Assembly: GCA_015680685.1 (NCBI GenBank)
Contig: MNCI01013629.1
Location: 230,859-294,858 of the forward strand
DNA: 64,000 nucleotides
From: Gnetum montanum
Lineage: Eukaryota > Streptophyta > Gnetopsida > Gnetales > Gnetaceae
Direction: 5' to 3'
Of the stretch, positions 1-11,396 are shown piece by piece (position 1 is the stretch's first letter; each line of letters opens with the position of its first letter). The notes below the pieces were generated by a model. That model was not told the origin of the DNA. It saw nothing but the letters and a program-made list of their open reading frames with translations, and made no database searches. The position numbers were made by a program, and so were the translations under genes.

Positions 1-209
1 GCGCGCCACGTGGCGCGCATGCAAGGGCACTCCGCCGCGAAATGTTGCGTCGTTTCTGCCTCGGCGCCGCATGCAGGACACGTTGCAGTGCTTATGATCC
101 CGTGCCGATGCAGCAGGGCCTGTACTGGCAGGGCATCGTTTTGCAGGAGCCACAAGAAGAATTTAATTTTTTCGGGCAAGCGTCCCTGCCATATCTGCCA
201 TATCTGACT
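1..209 (-). mobile_element. L01: LINE ORF2 fragment (zf-RVT region), runs off the window start
   Basis: The minus strand reads WQGRLPEKIKFFLWLL, then TCPACGAEAETTQHF and AAECPCMRATWR with no stop. This is the zinc-binding segment that follows the reverse transcriptase in plant LINEs, very close to the same stretch of L10 (TCPTCGGAAETAIHF). The GC-rich sequence stops abruptly near 209, so this is a 5'-truncated, probably young copy whose 3' end lies before base 1. Confidence 0.8.
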
Positions 210-626
210 TGCATCTATTGAATCCCATCACTCTTATCCATTCAAACAAAACTAAAGTGGAGAGAATATGTATACTAAAACAGAAATGAAAAGGTGAAGT
301 ATTGAATTTAGAGATAGTCAAGTTAAATAGGATAACACACAAAATGAGAATCCTTCTCTTTTCCTATCACACAATAGTTTACTTTTATACTTAAAGCACA
401 TGTCTAATTGCATACACCATTTTACACTTGGAAGATCATCATATGACCTTTCCACAGCCATGGAGGGGATACTTTACCCTATCAATTGATGAAACTTAGA
501 AAAAAGAATGCACTAATATCAAACATAGCATTTCACATACTTATAATTTAAAAATAACACCACTATGATATACCTAATATTCCATATTCATGAGTTAGGA
601 ACCTTTAACTTTGAGTAATAGGTCTT
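210..626. other. AT-rich intron sequence
   Basis: Host intron between L01 and a LINE tail. I see no coding signal. It contains one copy of repeat S (about 421-600). Confidence 0.6.
421..600. repeat. Repeat S, copy 1
   Basis: The stretch with atgacctttccacagccatg, followed by gattcatgag-like sequence near 590, recurs at about 60990-61175 and more weakly at 54880-55050, all in the same orientation. The copies share several blocks over about 180 bases. The family is unknown to me. Confidence 0.55.
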
Positions 627-712
627 TTTTTTTTGAATGATTAAAAAGGAATATATTAATGAAATAAAATTTCAAGTACAATGAAATTGGTCTTGGGATT
701 ATTCCTTGCTTG
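627..712 (-). mobile_element. Short LINE 3'-tail fragment
   Basis: A T-run on the plus strand (A tail on the minus strand) is followed by gaatgattaaaaaggaat and aagtacaatg. Read on the minus strand this matches the order seen in other LINE 3' ends here: ttgtac, an AT-rich stretch, then A tail. Only about 85 bases are present. Confidence 0.45.
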
Positions 713-794
713 AGAAGAAGAGTGATGTGAATGTCTTGAGTGGTCTTGTGGGCTCTTGGGAAACTGATTTTGATGCTACTATTGGAAATCCAAA

Positions 795-1024
795 TGCAGG
801 TGTCATACAAAGTGAAAACCTTGAAAGTAGAATATGAGAATGTCCCTACAGAAGGAACAACCATAGGAGCAAGTGCTCTAGCTAGATGCAAGTTTTGCGG
901 AAAGAATAACCATCAAACAAAAGACTGTAGGTACCATATGAAGATGGAGGCTCCAAAACAAAAACAAATGTCCTTTGAATGGCAAGCCGTTTCAAAGAAG
1001 AATAAGTTGTCCAGGTTGCCCTAG
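795..1024 (+). pseudogene. L02 ORF1 C-terminus with CCHC zinc knuckle
   Basis: The frame reads KVEYENVPTEG and then CKFCGKNNHQTKDC, a perfect C-x2-C-x4-H-x4-C nucleic-acid-binding knuckle as in plant LINE ORF1 proteins. It opens inside the ORF and closes at 1024. The KVEYENV segment recurs before the knuckle in L11. ORF1 proteins of this class bind the element RNA. Confidence 0.75.
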
Positions 1025-1550
1025 GGATCCCAATGGTATAGGCGTTGTCTGTCAAAACCATTGCTTGCAACTAAATGATATGCTTACTAGGTAGGAATCC
1101 CCCACACAAGGAAGAAGAAATGAGGATGGAGAGGGTACCATGTGCAACAAGTTTTTGTTGTTTCAAGATCTAGGTGAATCCAATTTTCCCTCTAGAGGTC
1201 TAAGGGAGATATTTTCATAGAAGGTGAGAAGCTGTGAGGAGATTCTTGATGTCAATCAAAAGTTCCAAGATGAAAATGAGTTTCTCCCTTCCTCAAAGGC
1301 TCTACTCTATGACAAGGAACTTCTCCCACTTGGTTCCTAGGTGACCCTCTTGAGAGGATCATTCATCCTAGCATTTGAGCCTACAAAACAAAGGATTTTG
1401 AAAGAAAAATAGACTGGACTCAGAGTATGTCATAAGACAAAGAAGGTTGGTAAGCCAACTCTTCAAGATGCTAGAATTAAGAAAGCAATGCAAAATTTGG
1501 AATTGGGCATTTAGGGGACTCTCAAAGAGGTCTACCAGTAGACCATGAAG

Positions 1551-2210
1551 ATTCTCTCATGGAATTGCAAGGGATAGGGTACCCCATATAAAAGAAATAC
1601 CGTAAAGGATTTCATCAAGCAAGAAGATTGTGATATTGTATGCCTTCAAAAAACAAAACTCCAACATATGTAGTGACAATTTTTAATGTGGCTAAGATGG
1701 TCCTCCTTTTTGTGGATTCCAAAGGCTGGGTGAGGGAATTAGCAACAATCACCAATATGTAGATGGATCTTGACTACCCTTCAATTTGGAGTTTGACCTT
1801 GCACTTATAGACAATGGGGATATGGCTCATGAATTTCTATGGTGCCCAATCTTGGGTTGACTAAATCCATGAACTCTAGTTGGTGGCTTCCAAGCTGCCA
1901 AATCATAATGTTTGGATTGTGGCAGTGGATTTTAATAATAGATTGTATGATTGGGAAAAGATGGAGGGGGCAGATATGGAGCTACAAGGGAGTGAGAAGT
2001 TCTTAATGTTTCTAACTAACTTCAACCTCATGGACCTAGATATTCATTGATGCAAGTTCATATGGAGTAATAACAAAAGAGGTCATGATCAAATGATATC
2101 TCGAATTGATTGTGTCTAGGCCAGAACTTCCATGGTTATTGGCAAATGTGTCTCTATCATGATGTTGGAAAGAAAGACCTTTGATCATAGGTCAATGCTC
2201 TAAAAATTAA
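1551..2210 (+). pseudogene. L02 ORF2 endonuclease remnant
   Basis: Begins KILSWNCKG at about 1551, then CDIVCLQKTKL, later MNFYGAQSW, then DFNNRLYDWEK and WSNNKRGHDQ. These are the APE-like endonuclease motifs of ORF2 in order, broken by several stops. The catalytic Glu of QETKL has become Lys. Confidence 0.75.
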
Positions 2211-3240
2211 GGTGCTTGTTGTTTTAATGGCTTGGACGAAGGAAGATTATTTCATGAGCGCATATGGGGTTTCTTGTGAGTTGTGAGTCAAGCATAGAGT
2301 CTTTCATGTGTCTTGGATTTGATTTTTGGCATGCATGTATTGGGCTCATGAGTTAGCATGTGTCATATGCACTTATTATTTCATGTTTTTGTGATCATTT
2401 TTTTTCAAAAATGTCCCCATCATTCTATCCAGGGCTAGTGATCTCTTGTATGGGCTACAAGGGCTTAGTTCTTGGAGGTGCTTAATGGTTATAACCCAAC
2501 TTTGGTATTCTTCTTGTGTAGGTTACAAGATGCTGTAGGGTTGGTGTATCACAGCTAGATGGCCAAAGAGTCCATTGGGTAATTGTTTAAAAATAAAAGA
2601 AAACTATACATATTAATGATTTTTGGTATCTTTTGTGAAGTGCACATGTTCTATTTTGTTGAGTATTTTGTGGTCACTTTTTGAGGGGTTTTTCAAGAGA
2701 GTTGCCATGTCCCAATTCATTATTAAATGGTCCTTTGTAGAAGCCTACATTTCTCAATGTGAAAACATGAGGCTGGAAAAAAATTTAATTATGAGGATTA
2801 CAATAGTTTAGGACCATGTTAATCCATCATGGTGCTCAAGCTTGGTGCATATCAGATTTTATTGTTTCTCTCCTTTTTATTTAGTATATGAGCATATGGA
2901 ATTTTGCTGCTTGTCCGCTCCTCAAATCAGAATTTTAATTCCTCAATGATGACTGTCCTAGTTAGAGACTATTACTTTTTAAAAAAAATTTATGTTTGTT
3001 AACTAATGTCTACTGTTTTTCTGATTCCATAAAATAATAATAATGATAACAGTCAAGTAATGGATCTACCCTCTGTTTCCTGTTTTTTGCCTTAAGAAAT
3101 TAGAGACTATGTCTACCCTCTGTTTTGGCCTGATAAAAGACAAGCCCGTTATCTATTTCTATGGTTAGTCTTTTACTTTCGATGATTCTGCCTTTCAAAT
3201 TAAAGAAATTCCAGAAAATAAAATTTGCCTTAGGCTGAAA

Positions 3241-3256
3241 GAGAACATTGTGAATT
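3241..3256. repeat. 5' target-site duplication of L03
   Basis: gagaacattgtgaatt here is repeated exactly at 9251-9266 just after the A tail of L03. Three upstream A bases could extend it to 19. Confidence 0.92.
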
Positions 3257-3276
3257 ATCCTGGTGTCGTGGTGTAG

Positions 3277-4041
3277 TTGGGACCAAAGAGCACAATGAAG
3301 CAGTTGACAGAGGGCACAGGGCGGGCACAGGCGGATGCGGAGACCCAAGTGGACACGGAGACACAGGCGGATGCGGGTGCGCAGACCAGCGTTGGCCCCG
3401 CTGCGAGCGACGCGTGGGAGGACAGGCAGGCGGCTCCGCTGGCCGTGCTCAAAGGTCCCAGGGAGTTTGAAGCCTGCTTGCACAAGGGTTCGGTGATGAG
3501 GCTAAAATTTGGTCGCCCAACGGCTGGCACCCTGGAACGGTTAGAACGCAGCTTGCTTGGCAAGTTCGTTTCGAATGGCGCGCGGCTGTGGATGGACTTG
3601 ATTCGGCGATGGGTCCGGTCAGTTTGGGGGCTGGGCACGGTGACGGTCAAAAGCCTAGCTGACGACCGTCTCCTGTTTTGCTTCGACTTGGCGGCAGACA
3701 GGGAGCGCGTCCTAGTGGAAGGGCCCTGGTTTTATGGGGCATGGGGGCTGGCGCTGGCGCTGGCACCTTGGCACTCGGGGGCACACCGCGATAAGGATCT
3801 TTTTGAGCGGGCACTAGTTTGGGTACGACTACACAGTCTCCCCCTTGAATACTGGTCGACGGATTTTCTGAAATTGCTGGCCGATCTCTTTGGAGAGTTT
3901 ATAAAACTTGACCCATTCACCAAGAGGATGGACCATTTGGGTTTTGCGAGGTTCTATGTATGGCGGTCCTTGCGCTCCGAGGACCGCGTTGATGAAATCA
4001 TGTTGGACACCGACCTCGGGGAGGAATGGATCCACATGTAG
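3277..4041 (+). pseudogene. L03 ORF1 (DUF4283-like RNA-binding protein), truncated
   Basis: 254 open codons from the first ATG after the 5' end of the element. Residues 1-60 are Gln/Thr/Ala-rich and low complexity. Around residues 115-215 lies a DUF4283-like domain (LLFCFDLAADRERVLVEGPW, then VWVRLHSLPLEYW). GFARFYVW near residue 225 recurs in L11. A stop at 4039-4041 precedes the place where the CCHC knuckle sits in L02, L11 and L15, and the knuckle itself is not recognisable downstream. ORF1 proteins of plant LINEs bind RNA and form the RNP. Confidence 0.8.
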
Positions 4042-7000
4042 TTCGAAAATCTGCTGCCTGCAGCCCTGGCATCGCCTGCAGGCATCACTGGCAGGGTTGA
4101 CCCTGCGAAATAGGGCCGCCCCACATCCGGGCTTGACGACGGTGGCTGGAAGCTCATTGGAAAGAAGGGATGGGTGGTAAAAAAGGGCTTGTCGGAACCC
4201 GCAGGGGTGTCGCGGGGTGGGGTTGGGGCTGCCTCTGACCAGGGTCGGCCAAGGGCAACAACAGTGTGGTTGCTCCTGGCCGCGGCAAGCTAGGGGGTGG
4301 GACATCTGGGGCCTCTCAAGGAGGAGGACCTATGGCTGCGGGCCCGGACGACTGGCCAAGCAAACCAGGTGTGGCTTCTTGTGGCACTTCGTCTGGTCCG
4401 GGCGCCCGAACAGGCTGCGCTGGCTCGCCCCACACCCCCAAGATCGGGGGTGGGCACGTCACAGGTGGGGCAGGAACTATCGCCGCTGAGCGACTGGATC
4501 ACCACTAGCAAGGGTTCGTCGTGGCCCAAAATGCCCGACGTTGTGCAGGGGGTGCCATGCGAGAAGCGGATTGATGTAACCCAGACGTTGCCCAAGGTTG
4601 GACGTCTTGACAGCGCCCACACCCGGAAAACAAACACGCAACTGGATATCGACTTGGGAGTGCAACCCACACCCCGGGAGGTTTATCACAGATGCTTGTC
4701 TATTTCTCCATGAAGATTCTATCCTGGAATTGTCAGGGACAAGGTACCCCATATAAGAGACATACCTTGAAAAGAATGGTGCGCACCGAGGGGTGCGACA
4801 TGGTGTGTCTCCAAGAGACAAAATTACGGCAGCCGGAAAATCAGGCTTTACAGTGGGAGGGATGGTGCAGTCACCTAGTGCCTAGCCGGGGACGGGCTGG
4901 CGGTCTCGCTATCCTCACTAGGACGGCCTCGTCCCTGCTTGATGCATCGGACTGGGGCATTATGGTGCACCTGCCTGGACCGAACGTCTGGGTCACCAAC
5001 GTTTACGGGGCCCAGGTGTGGCAGGACCGCATACAGGAGTTCTCCCAGGTGGCGGGGTTGATCACCCAAGGGTCCCGTTGGCTCCTCATTGGGGACTTTA
5101 ACCAACGGCTATATCACTGGGAAAAGTCCAAGGAGTCCATTTCGGAGCCCCTGGGGGCGCACGAGTGCCTAGACCTGTTGTGCCATACGGACCTCATAGA
5201 CCTAGAGATTGAGGGCTGCAGGTACACCTGGAGCAACAGGCGACAAGGAGCCGCCAGGGTGTAGTCCCGCATCGACAGGGTCTGGGTCAGCTCTGCGCTG
5301 ATGCTGGAATGGGAGGTCCACGCCTACGGGCGGGACTGTGTGGCCTCGGATCACAGAGCCATCGTCTGTCACTTGGTGACAGACGTTTCTAGGGCCCCAC
5401 GCCCGTTCAGATTCGAAAGAACCTGGTTGACTAAGCCATGGCTAGGTGAGCTTGTGCAGTCTATCTGGTTTGGGTATAACAATACGCAAGAATCATGTGA
5501 CTTCCTCAAGCATGGCCTCAGGGCACTCAAATGTCAAATCAAGGCCCTCGCAGCGGAGGACAAGTACAGCTTCAAAGGGTATCGGACACAACTGCAATCA
5601 CACCTACAGGACATCCAGAACCAACAAGAGCGTGGAGCCAATCTCGCTCAAGAGGAACTCGCCCTCTTAGCGGAGCTGTAGACCTTAGAACAGGAAGAGG
5701 AGGAATACTGGCATCAAAGAGTTCGGATACAATGGCTCAAGGTCGGCGATAGACATACGAAATTCTTCTTTGCTACTGCTAAGGCACACCGAGGGACCCG
5801 CCATCAATTGCAGCGCCTGATTCACGGCCTAGGTAATGGGGAACAACCTAACTCATCTTATGGCCCGGACACCCTGCTGCACTACTGGCAGCAGGTATGG
5901 AACGGGCAACCCACGGACCCCATCTCCATCTCTATACTGCAGATCCTCACCCCATCCGACAACCAGCACCTCATGCAACCTTTCTCCCACGCCGAACTAC
6001 ATGACGCTATGTAGGCCATGCCAGCAAATAAAGCCCCAAGGTCGGATGGGTGGCCGATCGAATTCTTCCGCAAGTTCGAAAACTTGATTGGGCCGAATCT
6101 ATTGGATGCCTTTAACCAAATGCTCGCCTAGCAACAAGTTCGTAAGGAAATCAACTACTCCCACATGGTCCTGCTCCCGAAGACAGCCAACCCAACATCT
6201 CCAAGACATTTTTGCCCCATTGGAGTCTGTAACTCCCTCCTATGACTCTTCTCACGGATGGTGGTTGCCAGGATGGCACCCCCCATGCCACGTCTGGTAG
6301 GACAGAACCAGGCTAGGTTCATCAAAGGCCGTCATCTCCAGGATCAAGAGCTGCTCCTACAGGAAATCCAACACTCCCTCAAAGTTGCCAGATTCCCCGG
6401 ACTCTGCATCAAATTAGATATCACAAAGGCTTATGACTCCGTAAGCTGGGCCGACCTCAGGACTGTAATGCAGGCAAAAGGGTTTACGAAACCGTTCGTG
6501 GACTTGTGCCTCCAAATTCAAAAGGGAGGATTGTATTCACTAGACATTGAAGACCACCTCTGGGGATTCCAAGGCATGGGCCGCAGGCTTTGCCAAGGAG
6601 ACCCCCTATCCCCGCTCCTCTTTCTCCTGGTGATGGACCTCATGCACAACTATTGCACGGAGGAAGGCGTTCAGGGTCTAGACATCCACGGAATTAGATG
6701 CTTAACCGCCCACTATGCTGACGATACGATGATCTTCACCCGTGCTGCCATGCCCCAAGCTCGGGCACTCCTACGGGCAATGGACAGGATGAAGAGGGAA
6801 GTGGGGCTGACCCCCAACACAGGCAAGTCCGCGATATACATAACCCATACCCACCCCAGTGTCCACACTAAGATCATCCAGATCTTGGGGATTCTCCCAG
6901 GGAGCACGGAGGACACGTACCTAGGCATGCCAATGCACAACTGGCACAAACAACGTACCTAGCAGGCGCTCATAATGAAACTTCAAACACGCACCGCACA

Positions 7001-7156
7001 CTGGGCCAACAAGTTCTTGTCCCGCAAAGGGAAGATTGTGCTGGTGACTACTGTGCTAGCAGCCATGGCAAGATTTGCCACCTCCATGGCCACACCGCCG
7101 TCCGGCGTCATGCAGCTCATTGACGTGATCATTCGTGATTTTGTGTGGTCCGGGGG

Positions 7157-7280
7157 AAAGGGCGGATAGAAGATGCATTTGGTTTCTTGGGAGAAGACTG
7201 CACGCCCCTGCTAGGCGGAAAGGGCGGATAGAAGATGCATTTGGTTTCTTGGGAGAAGACTGCACGCCCGTGCTAGGCGG
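7157..7280 (+). repeat. 62-base tandem duplication in L03 ORF2
   Basis: Two adjacent copies of a 62-base unit beginning aaagggcggatagaagatgc, one mismatch seen. 62 is not a multiple of three, so it shifts the frame of ORF2 near the end of the reverse transcriptase. Confidence 0.9.
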
Positions 7281-8616
7281 GCAGTGTCGACATTCTTCAG
7301 TTTGCCGTGGAGACCGCCTTGGGTAGGCAACGGCTTCTTTGCAGAATCTCCTCGTCGTTCGACGACCCCCCCCCCCCCAGTGCGTGCAACTCCTGTTGCG
7401 GAAATACCGACCCTGGGTGGCTACCAGGTTTGACTCCTTGGTCTGGTGCCAACTCTGTGTGCATGTCCGCACTCTCACACACGAAGACGAGACCGCATTG
7501 CACCCCCGAGAGCTGCTCAAACGTCAATTCCCGGAGGATCCCCGCTGGACACGCCTATGGAAAGGCCACATGTTGGAAAAAATTAAGGCGTTCGAGTGGC
7601 TGGTCTTGAACGAGGTGCTCCCCGTACGCACGCGGCTGTAGGCATGTGGCATGCACATTGACACCATCTGTCCAATGTGCACTCAACGCGACAAAATGCA
7701 CCACCACTTCCTGCATGAGTGCCACATCACTAGGAACTTCTGGAGTACGGCCGGCCTCCCCCCCACTCGACTGTTCAGGCGATTCGCAAACGCTCGCCGC
7801 CTTATGGACCCTCTAACATGCCAAAAACAATCGGGTCTTCAACGGGACAGCTATCCCCACACCTGCCGCACTAGCTCACCAGTTTAGAAGATTTTGGGGC
7901 GAAATTACTACAATAATGGAACCGTGTCCTTGTCTCGAGCCGCCAACTGACATTCAAAACCAACCTGATCCCTAGCAGCTGGTCACGCGGATGGGGTGGA
8001 CCACATTGCTCCAACGCATCACGGTGGACCCGGAGTTGGATGTCCAGCCGTTCTATGCAACCTGGAACAGGGAGTTCACGGTGTTCCACGGATGCCAAAT
8101 CCAGGTGACAATGGACGCCTTGGCCAAGGCGATTGGTGCCCCCGCAATGGGGGACCAGATTCCCCTGATGGCTTGGTCCCAGGCGAACGCCGCCTAGTTC
8201 TTCCAGGACTCCATCCCTCAGACGGCCAACGGCCACATCTGGGGGTCGGCCCTCTTGCCCGCCTGGCGGGCCGCGACCTCGCTAGTGGAGCGTTACTTCA
8301 TTCAGTCGGGTTCACATCACAGACTCAATGGGGTGCACTTCATGTTTCTCAAGCACATATGCGCCGAGACTCCTATCAACCTCCCCCACTTCCTCTGGGA
8401 GTCTCTGCAACGATGCTGACCTGGCCGACACCTGGGGGTGATCCATGCTCTTTGACGGTCTAGCACTCCAATCCCGCCGCTCCAGCCGCCGCTTCGGCCT
8501 ACGTTGGTGTATCAACAACGGAGGGGGAGACACGGTCATCCGACGGGAGGTGACGCGGTCTCGACTGGGCCTGCGACCATGTCCTCCCAGGACCTTGCGG
8601 GTAGAGGCTGCGCGCG

Positions 8617-8731
8617 GGGCGGGCCGGCCTAGGCCCCGCTGAGGGATTCGTCGGCTGAGGACGCCAACCCTAGGGGCGGGCCAGCCTAGGCCCCACTGAG
8701 GGATTCGTCGACTGAGGACGCCGACCCCAAA
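8617..8731 (+). repeat. Tandem duplication of about 60 bases in L03
   Basis: Two imperfect copies of a GC-rich unit containing ccccgctgagggattcgtcg, in the linker between the extra domain and the terminal helix. Confidence 0.8.
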
Positions 8732-9250
8732 GAGAACACAGCTGGGCAGGCGAGTTATGACAAAGGGCCGCTGCAAGTTGCTTGGGGAATGCTTTCTGAG
8801 AAACAGACCCTTCCCCCGCAATCTTATAGCCAGACGCTACAATGGATTGAGAATGTTATTAGAGACCACATGATAGGTATTGCCCAGATAATTGAAGAGA
8901 ATCGCCATCGCCTGGCTGCTGGCCTGGGCGAGCAGTTCCTAGACCTCCAAACCCTCAAGGAGAGTCGGGGCTCTAACCATGAACACCCCAAAAGCCCCTA
9001 ACGTGGGGTGGGGTTGGGGGGGGGTGGCCCACTGGGACATGCCCGGCTTGGTCCGAAATACTGTTTAAAGGTCCAGGGTTAGGACATATCACCCGCTAAC
9101 AGGGATGCCCTGAGGCGGTCGGGACTTGCAGGGGGCCCTGGGGTTTGGGTCCATTGTCGGTGTGGGATCAGCAGCTCTGGCCTGCTATACCTATGTATAG
9201 TCGTTCTTTTTGGGAATAAATTTTGCTTGATTTTTTCCCCCCAAAAAAAA

Positions 9251-9266
9251 GAGAACATTGTGAATT
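9251..9266. repeat. 3' target-site duplication of L03
   Basis: Exact copy of 3241-3256, directly after A8. Confidence 0.92.
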
Positions 9267-10832
9267 TCTAACTCTCATGAGTTGGATTGATAATTATAAT
9301 TTCAGATTTATTTCAGGTCCTCCTTCTCCCCTAAACTCAGATTTGATTGCCAAAAATTCAAGCCCTATTTTCAAACTTTCTTCACCAAATTCAGGATGCC
9401 TAAAAATAGAGGAAAACATTGGTTGATTTTAACATGAGAAGAAAATCTATGTAACTCTCTTCATTGAATGATGTGAGCCAGTTCTTATATGGGATTTAAA
9501 ACATACTTGAAATGCACAGTTATCTTATTTTAATTGTACATTGAGGACAGTGGATCTTGAAAGCCTAGAAGCCTCCTTGGGGTAAGTCTTTTATTGCATA
9601 ATAAATGTTTTGTACATTTTGCCATAGATTTTCCTTTCATGCAAAGTAAAGTATTATTTATGTATTCTTGCTTCAATATGCTATTCCCATTTATTTGTCA
9701 GCAAGTATAATCTTTTATTTGTGCTATATTATATATGTGTCTGTGTTTATTTGCTTTCTATAAAATGAACCCACATGAATTATGATTAGAAACCCTTTGG
9801 GCCCTAGGTTAAGAAATTCACCTAAAGTCACAACTAGTAATTAAGTAGATGATCCATTTAAGAGGTGTCCATGGTGTGAAGCATGTAGTCTTTTTAGGAA
9901 TCATTAACTAATCATTTTAATAATAATATATTCATCCCCATACCTTGAATGGGTGGGTTGCATTATTTATTTATTTTGCATATACTTTGCCCTAGATGAG
10001 GAGAGGAACACCACTATCCAACCCTACCTATGCATATGCTTACTTCAACTTAATGTTTTGAGCCACTGGAACCAAGGGCATTGAGTTGCACAATACTTGA
10101 AGGTTTTCAATGATGCAAACACCATTTATAAGTGTGTACCCACCTCACGTACAATCCCTTGTCACCTATCTTGGGGGTATATCAAGGTGTAGCTTAAAAA
10201 TGATGGTTGAGCCAAGCTTTGTTTGTGTAGTTTAGAGCCCAAAGATAACCCAACTCACAATTAGATGGTGATCAGATTGTTTGAGTTGGATGACCTTGAA
10301 TGTGGGAATGCAACACCACATTGCATGGGCAGAGTTGTTTAAACCTATATATTTTTTATTGCTAGCCATTGATTGAAGACTATTATAGATTAAATGAACT
10401 TGTTTGGCAAAAACATAGTGGAAGATTAGGGTTACATCCAGCCACATTCATTAGTGTTGTTTGTAAAACAAAACTTGAAACAAGTGAGTCACACAAATGT
10501 TTCATGTTTTCTAACTTCCTAAGTGCTGGGAACTTCCTTTTTAGTTGCTAGTGTAAGTACAGCCTTATGCTTTGGAGAAAAAAATTGTACTGAATTTTGA
10601 AGGGTGGTTATTAGGGGTCCTACATTACAACAATGACTTAATGAGCTAAAGTGAGTCAAACTACAATATTTATATGAAAATAGAAAAATACATGTCCTGA
10701 CATCATCACTCCCTAAAAGGTGATTTCATCCTAGAAATATAGGCGTATCATATTACTAAAGCTAAGTTTTGTTAAGTACCAACTGTGACCACAATGACCT
10801 AATGAGCTAGCTCATAAATCTTTTTTTCTTTT
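9267..10832. other. AT-rich intron, no gene seen
   Basis: Host intron. Scanned on both strands for beta-galactosidase exons and LINE motifs; none found. Confidence 0.6.
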
Positions 10833-11019
10833 TTCTTTTTTTCTTTTTTTTTTTTTTGAGGAAATGTTCGAGATATATTACTGAAGATAAAATACAAGAA
10901 AATTACAAAATGTGGGTCAACGGCATTGGCCCAAATGGGAGTTTTAAGCCTCAATCGATTGTGCAACCGAGCACCAGACACTCAACGCCAAGAGCGTGAA
11001 ACAACAAAAAAATGGGTGG

Positions 11020-11391
11020 NNNNNNNNNNNNNNNNNNNNNNNNNNNNNNNNNNNNNNNNNNNNNNNNNNNNNNNNNNNNNNNNNNNNNNNNNNNNNNNNN
11101 NNNNNNNNNNNNNNNNNNNNNNNNNNNNNNNNNNNNNNNNNNNNNNNNNNNNNNNNNNNNNNNNNNNNNNNNNNNNNNNNNNNNNNNNNNNNNNNNNNNN
11201 NNNNNNNNNNNNNNNNNNNNNNNNNNNNNNNNNNNNNNNNNNNNNNNNNNNNNNNNNNNNNNNNNNNNNNNNNNNNNNNNNNNNNNNNNNNNNNNNNNNN
11301 NNNNNNNNNNNNNNNNNNNNNNNNNNNNNNNNNNNNNNNNNNNNNNNNNNNNNNNNNNNNNNNNNNNNNNNNNNNNNNNNNNNNNNNNNNN
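11020..11391. other. Assembly gap (372 N)
   Basis: Run of N flanked by gggtgg and ccc, inside the C-terminal part of L04. Open frames drawn through it are meaningless. Confidence 0.98.
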
Positions 11392-11396
11392 CCCGA

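Larger units (their letters stand above)
795..2214 (+). mobile_element. L02: LINE internal fragment inside repeat R
   Basis: Contains the end of ORF1 with a zinc knuckle and the start of ORF2 with endonuclease remnants, then stops before the reverse transcriptase. Missing the 3' end is unusual for a LINE, which is normally 5'-truncated, so a later deletion is likely. I see no target-site duplication. Confidence 0.75.
713..3075. repeat. Repeat R, copy 1, interrupted by L02
   Basis: Bases 713-794 match about 28010-28080, and 2215-3075 match about 28290-29190 (shared blocks such as tttcttgtgagttgtg and ggtgtatcacagct). Between the two parts this copy carries L02 and lacks about 200 bases present in the other copy. 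No coding potential. It may be LTR-retrotransposon sequence, but I cannot show termini. Confidence 0.6.
4710..9001 (+). pseudogene. L03 ORF2 polyprotein: EN-RT-zf-RVT-extra domain-helix, with stops
   Basis: Starts MKILSWNCQGQGTPYKR at 4710. Endonuclease motifs follow in order: LQETKL, VYGAQ, GDFNQRL, SDH. The same frame continues through stops at 5262, 5679, 6012, near 6129, 6243, 6960 and 7167 into a reverse transcriptase with CIKLDITKAYDSVSW, QGDPLSPLL and HYADDTM (catalytic YADD intact). A 62-base tandem duplication at 7157-7280 breaks the frame. zf-RVT is at about 7560-7740 (CPMCTQRDKMHHHF), the extra domain at 7985-8430 (FYATWNREFTVFHG), and the tail ends at 9001 with a helix (LQWIENVIRDHMIGIAQII). 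There is no coiled coil or J-like module. Several stops fall where related copies have Gln or Trp. Confidence 0.88.
3257..9250 (+). mobile_element. L03: full-length LINE, subfamily 1, with TSD
   Basis: A complete 6.0 kb non-LTR retrotransposon between perfect 16-base target-site duplications. In order: a short 5' region, ORF1 (DUF4283-like), ORF2 (APE endonuclease, reverse transcriptase, zf-RVT, extra domain, short helix), a 240-base 3' region and an A8 tail. It is GC-rich against AT-rich intron flanks, so it is fairly recent. ORF2 is closed by several in-frame stops and at least one frameshift, so it is not autonomous now. It sits in the intron that follows exon g of the beta-galactosidase gene, in antisense orientation to that gene. 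Confidence 0.93.

Noticed and set aside
9002-9242. G-rich run after L03 ORF2 as a regulatory element
   Set aside because: It is simply the 3' region of the LINE before its A tail.
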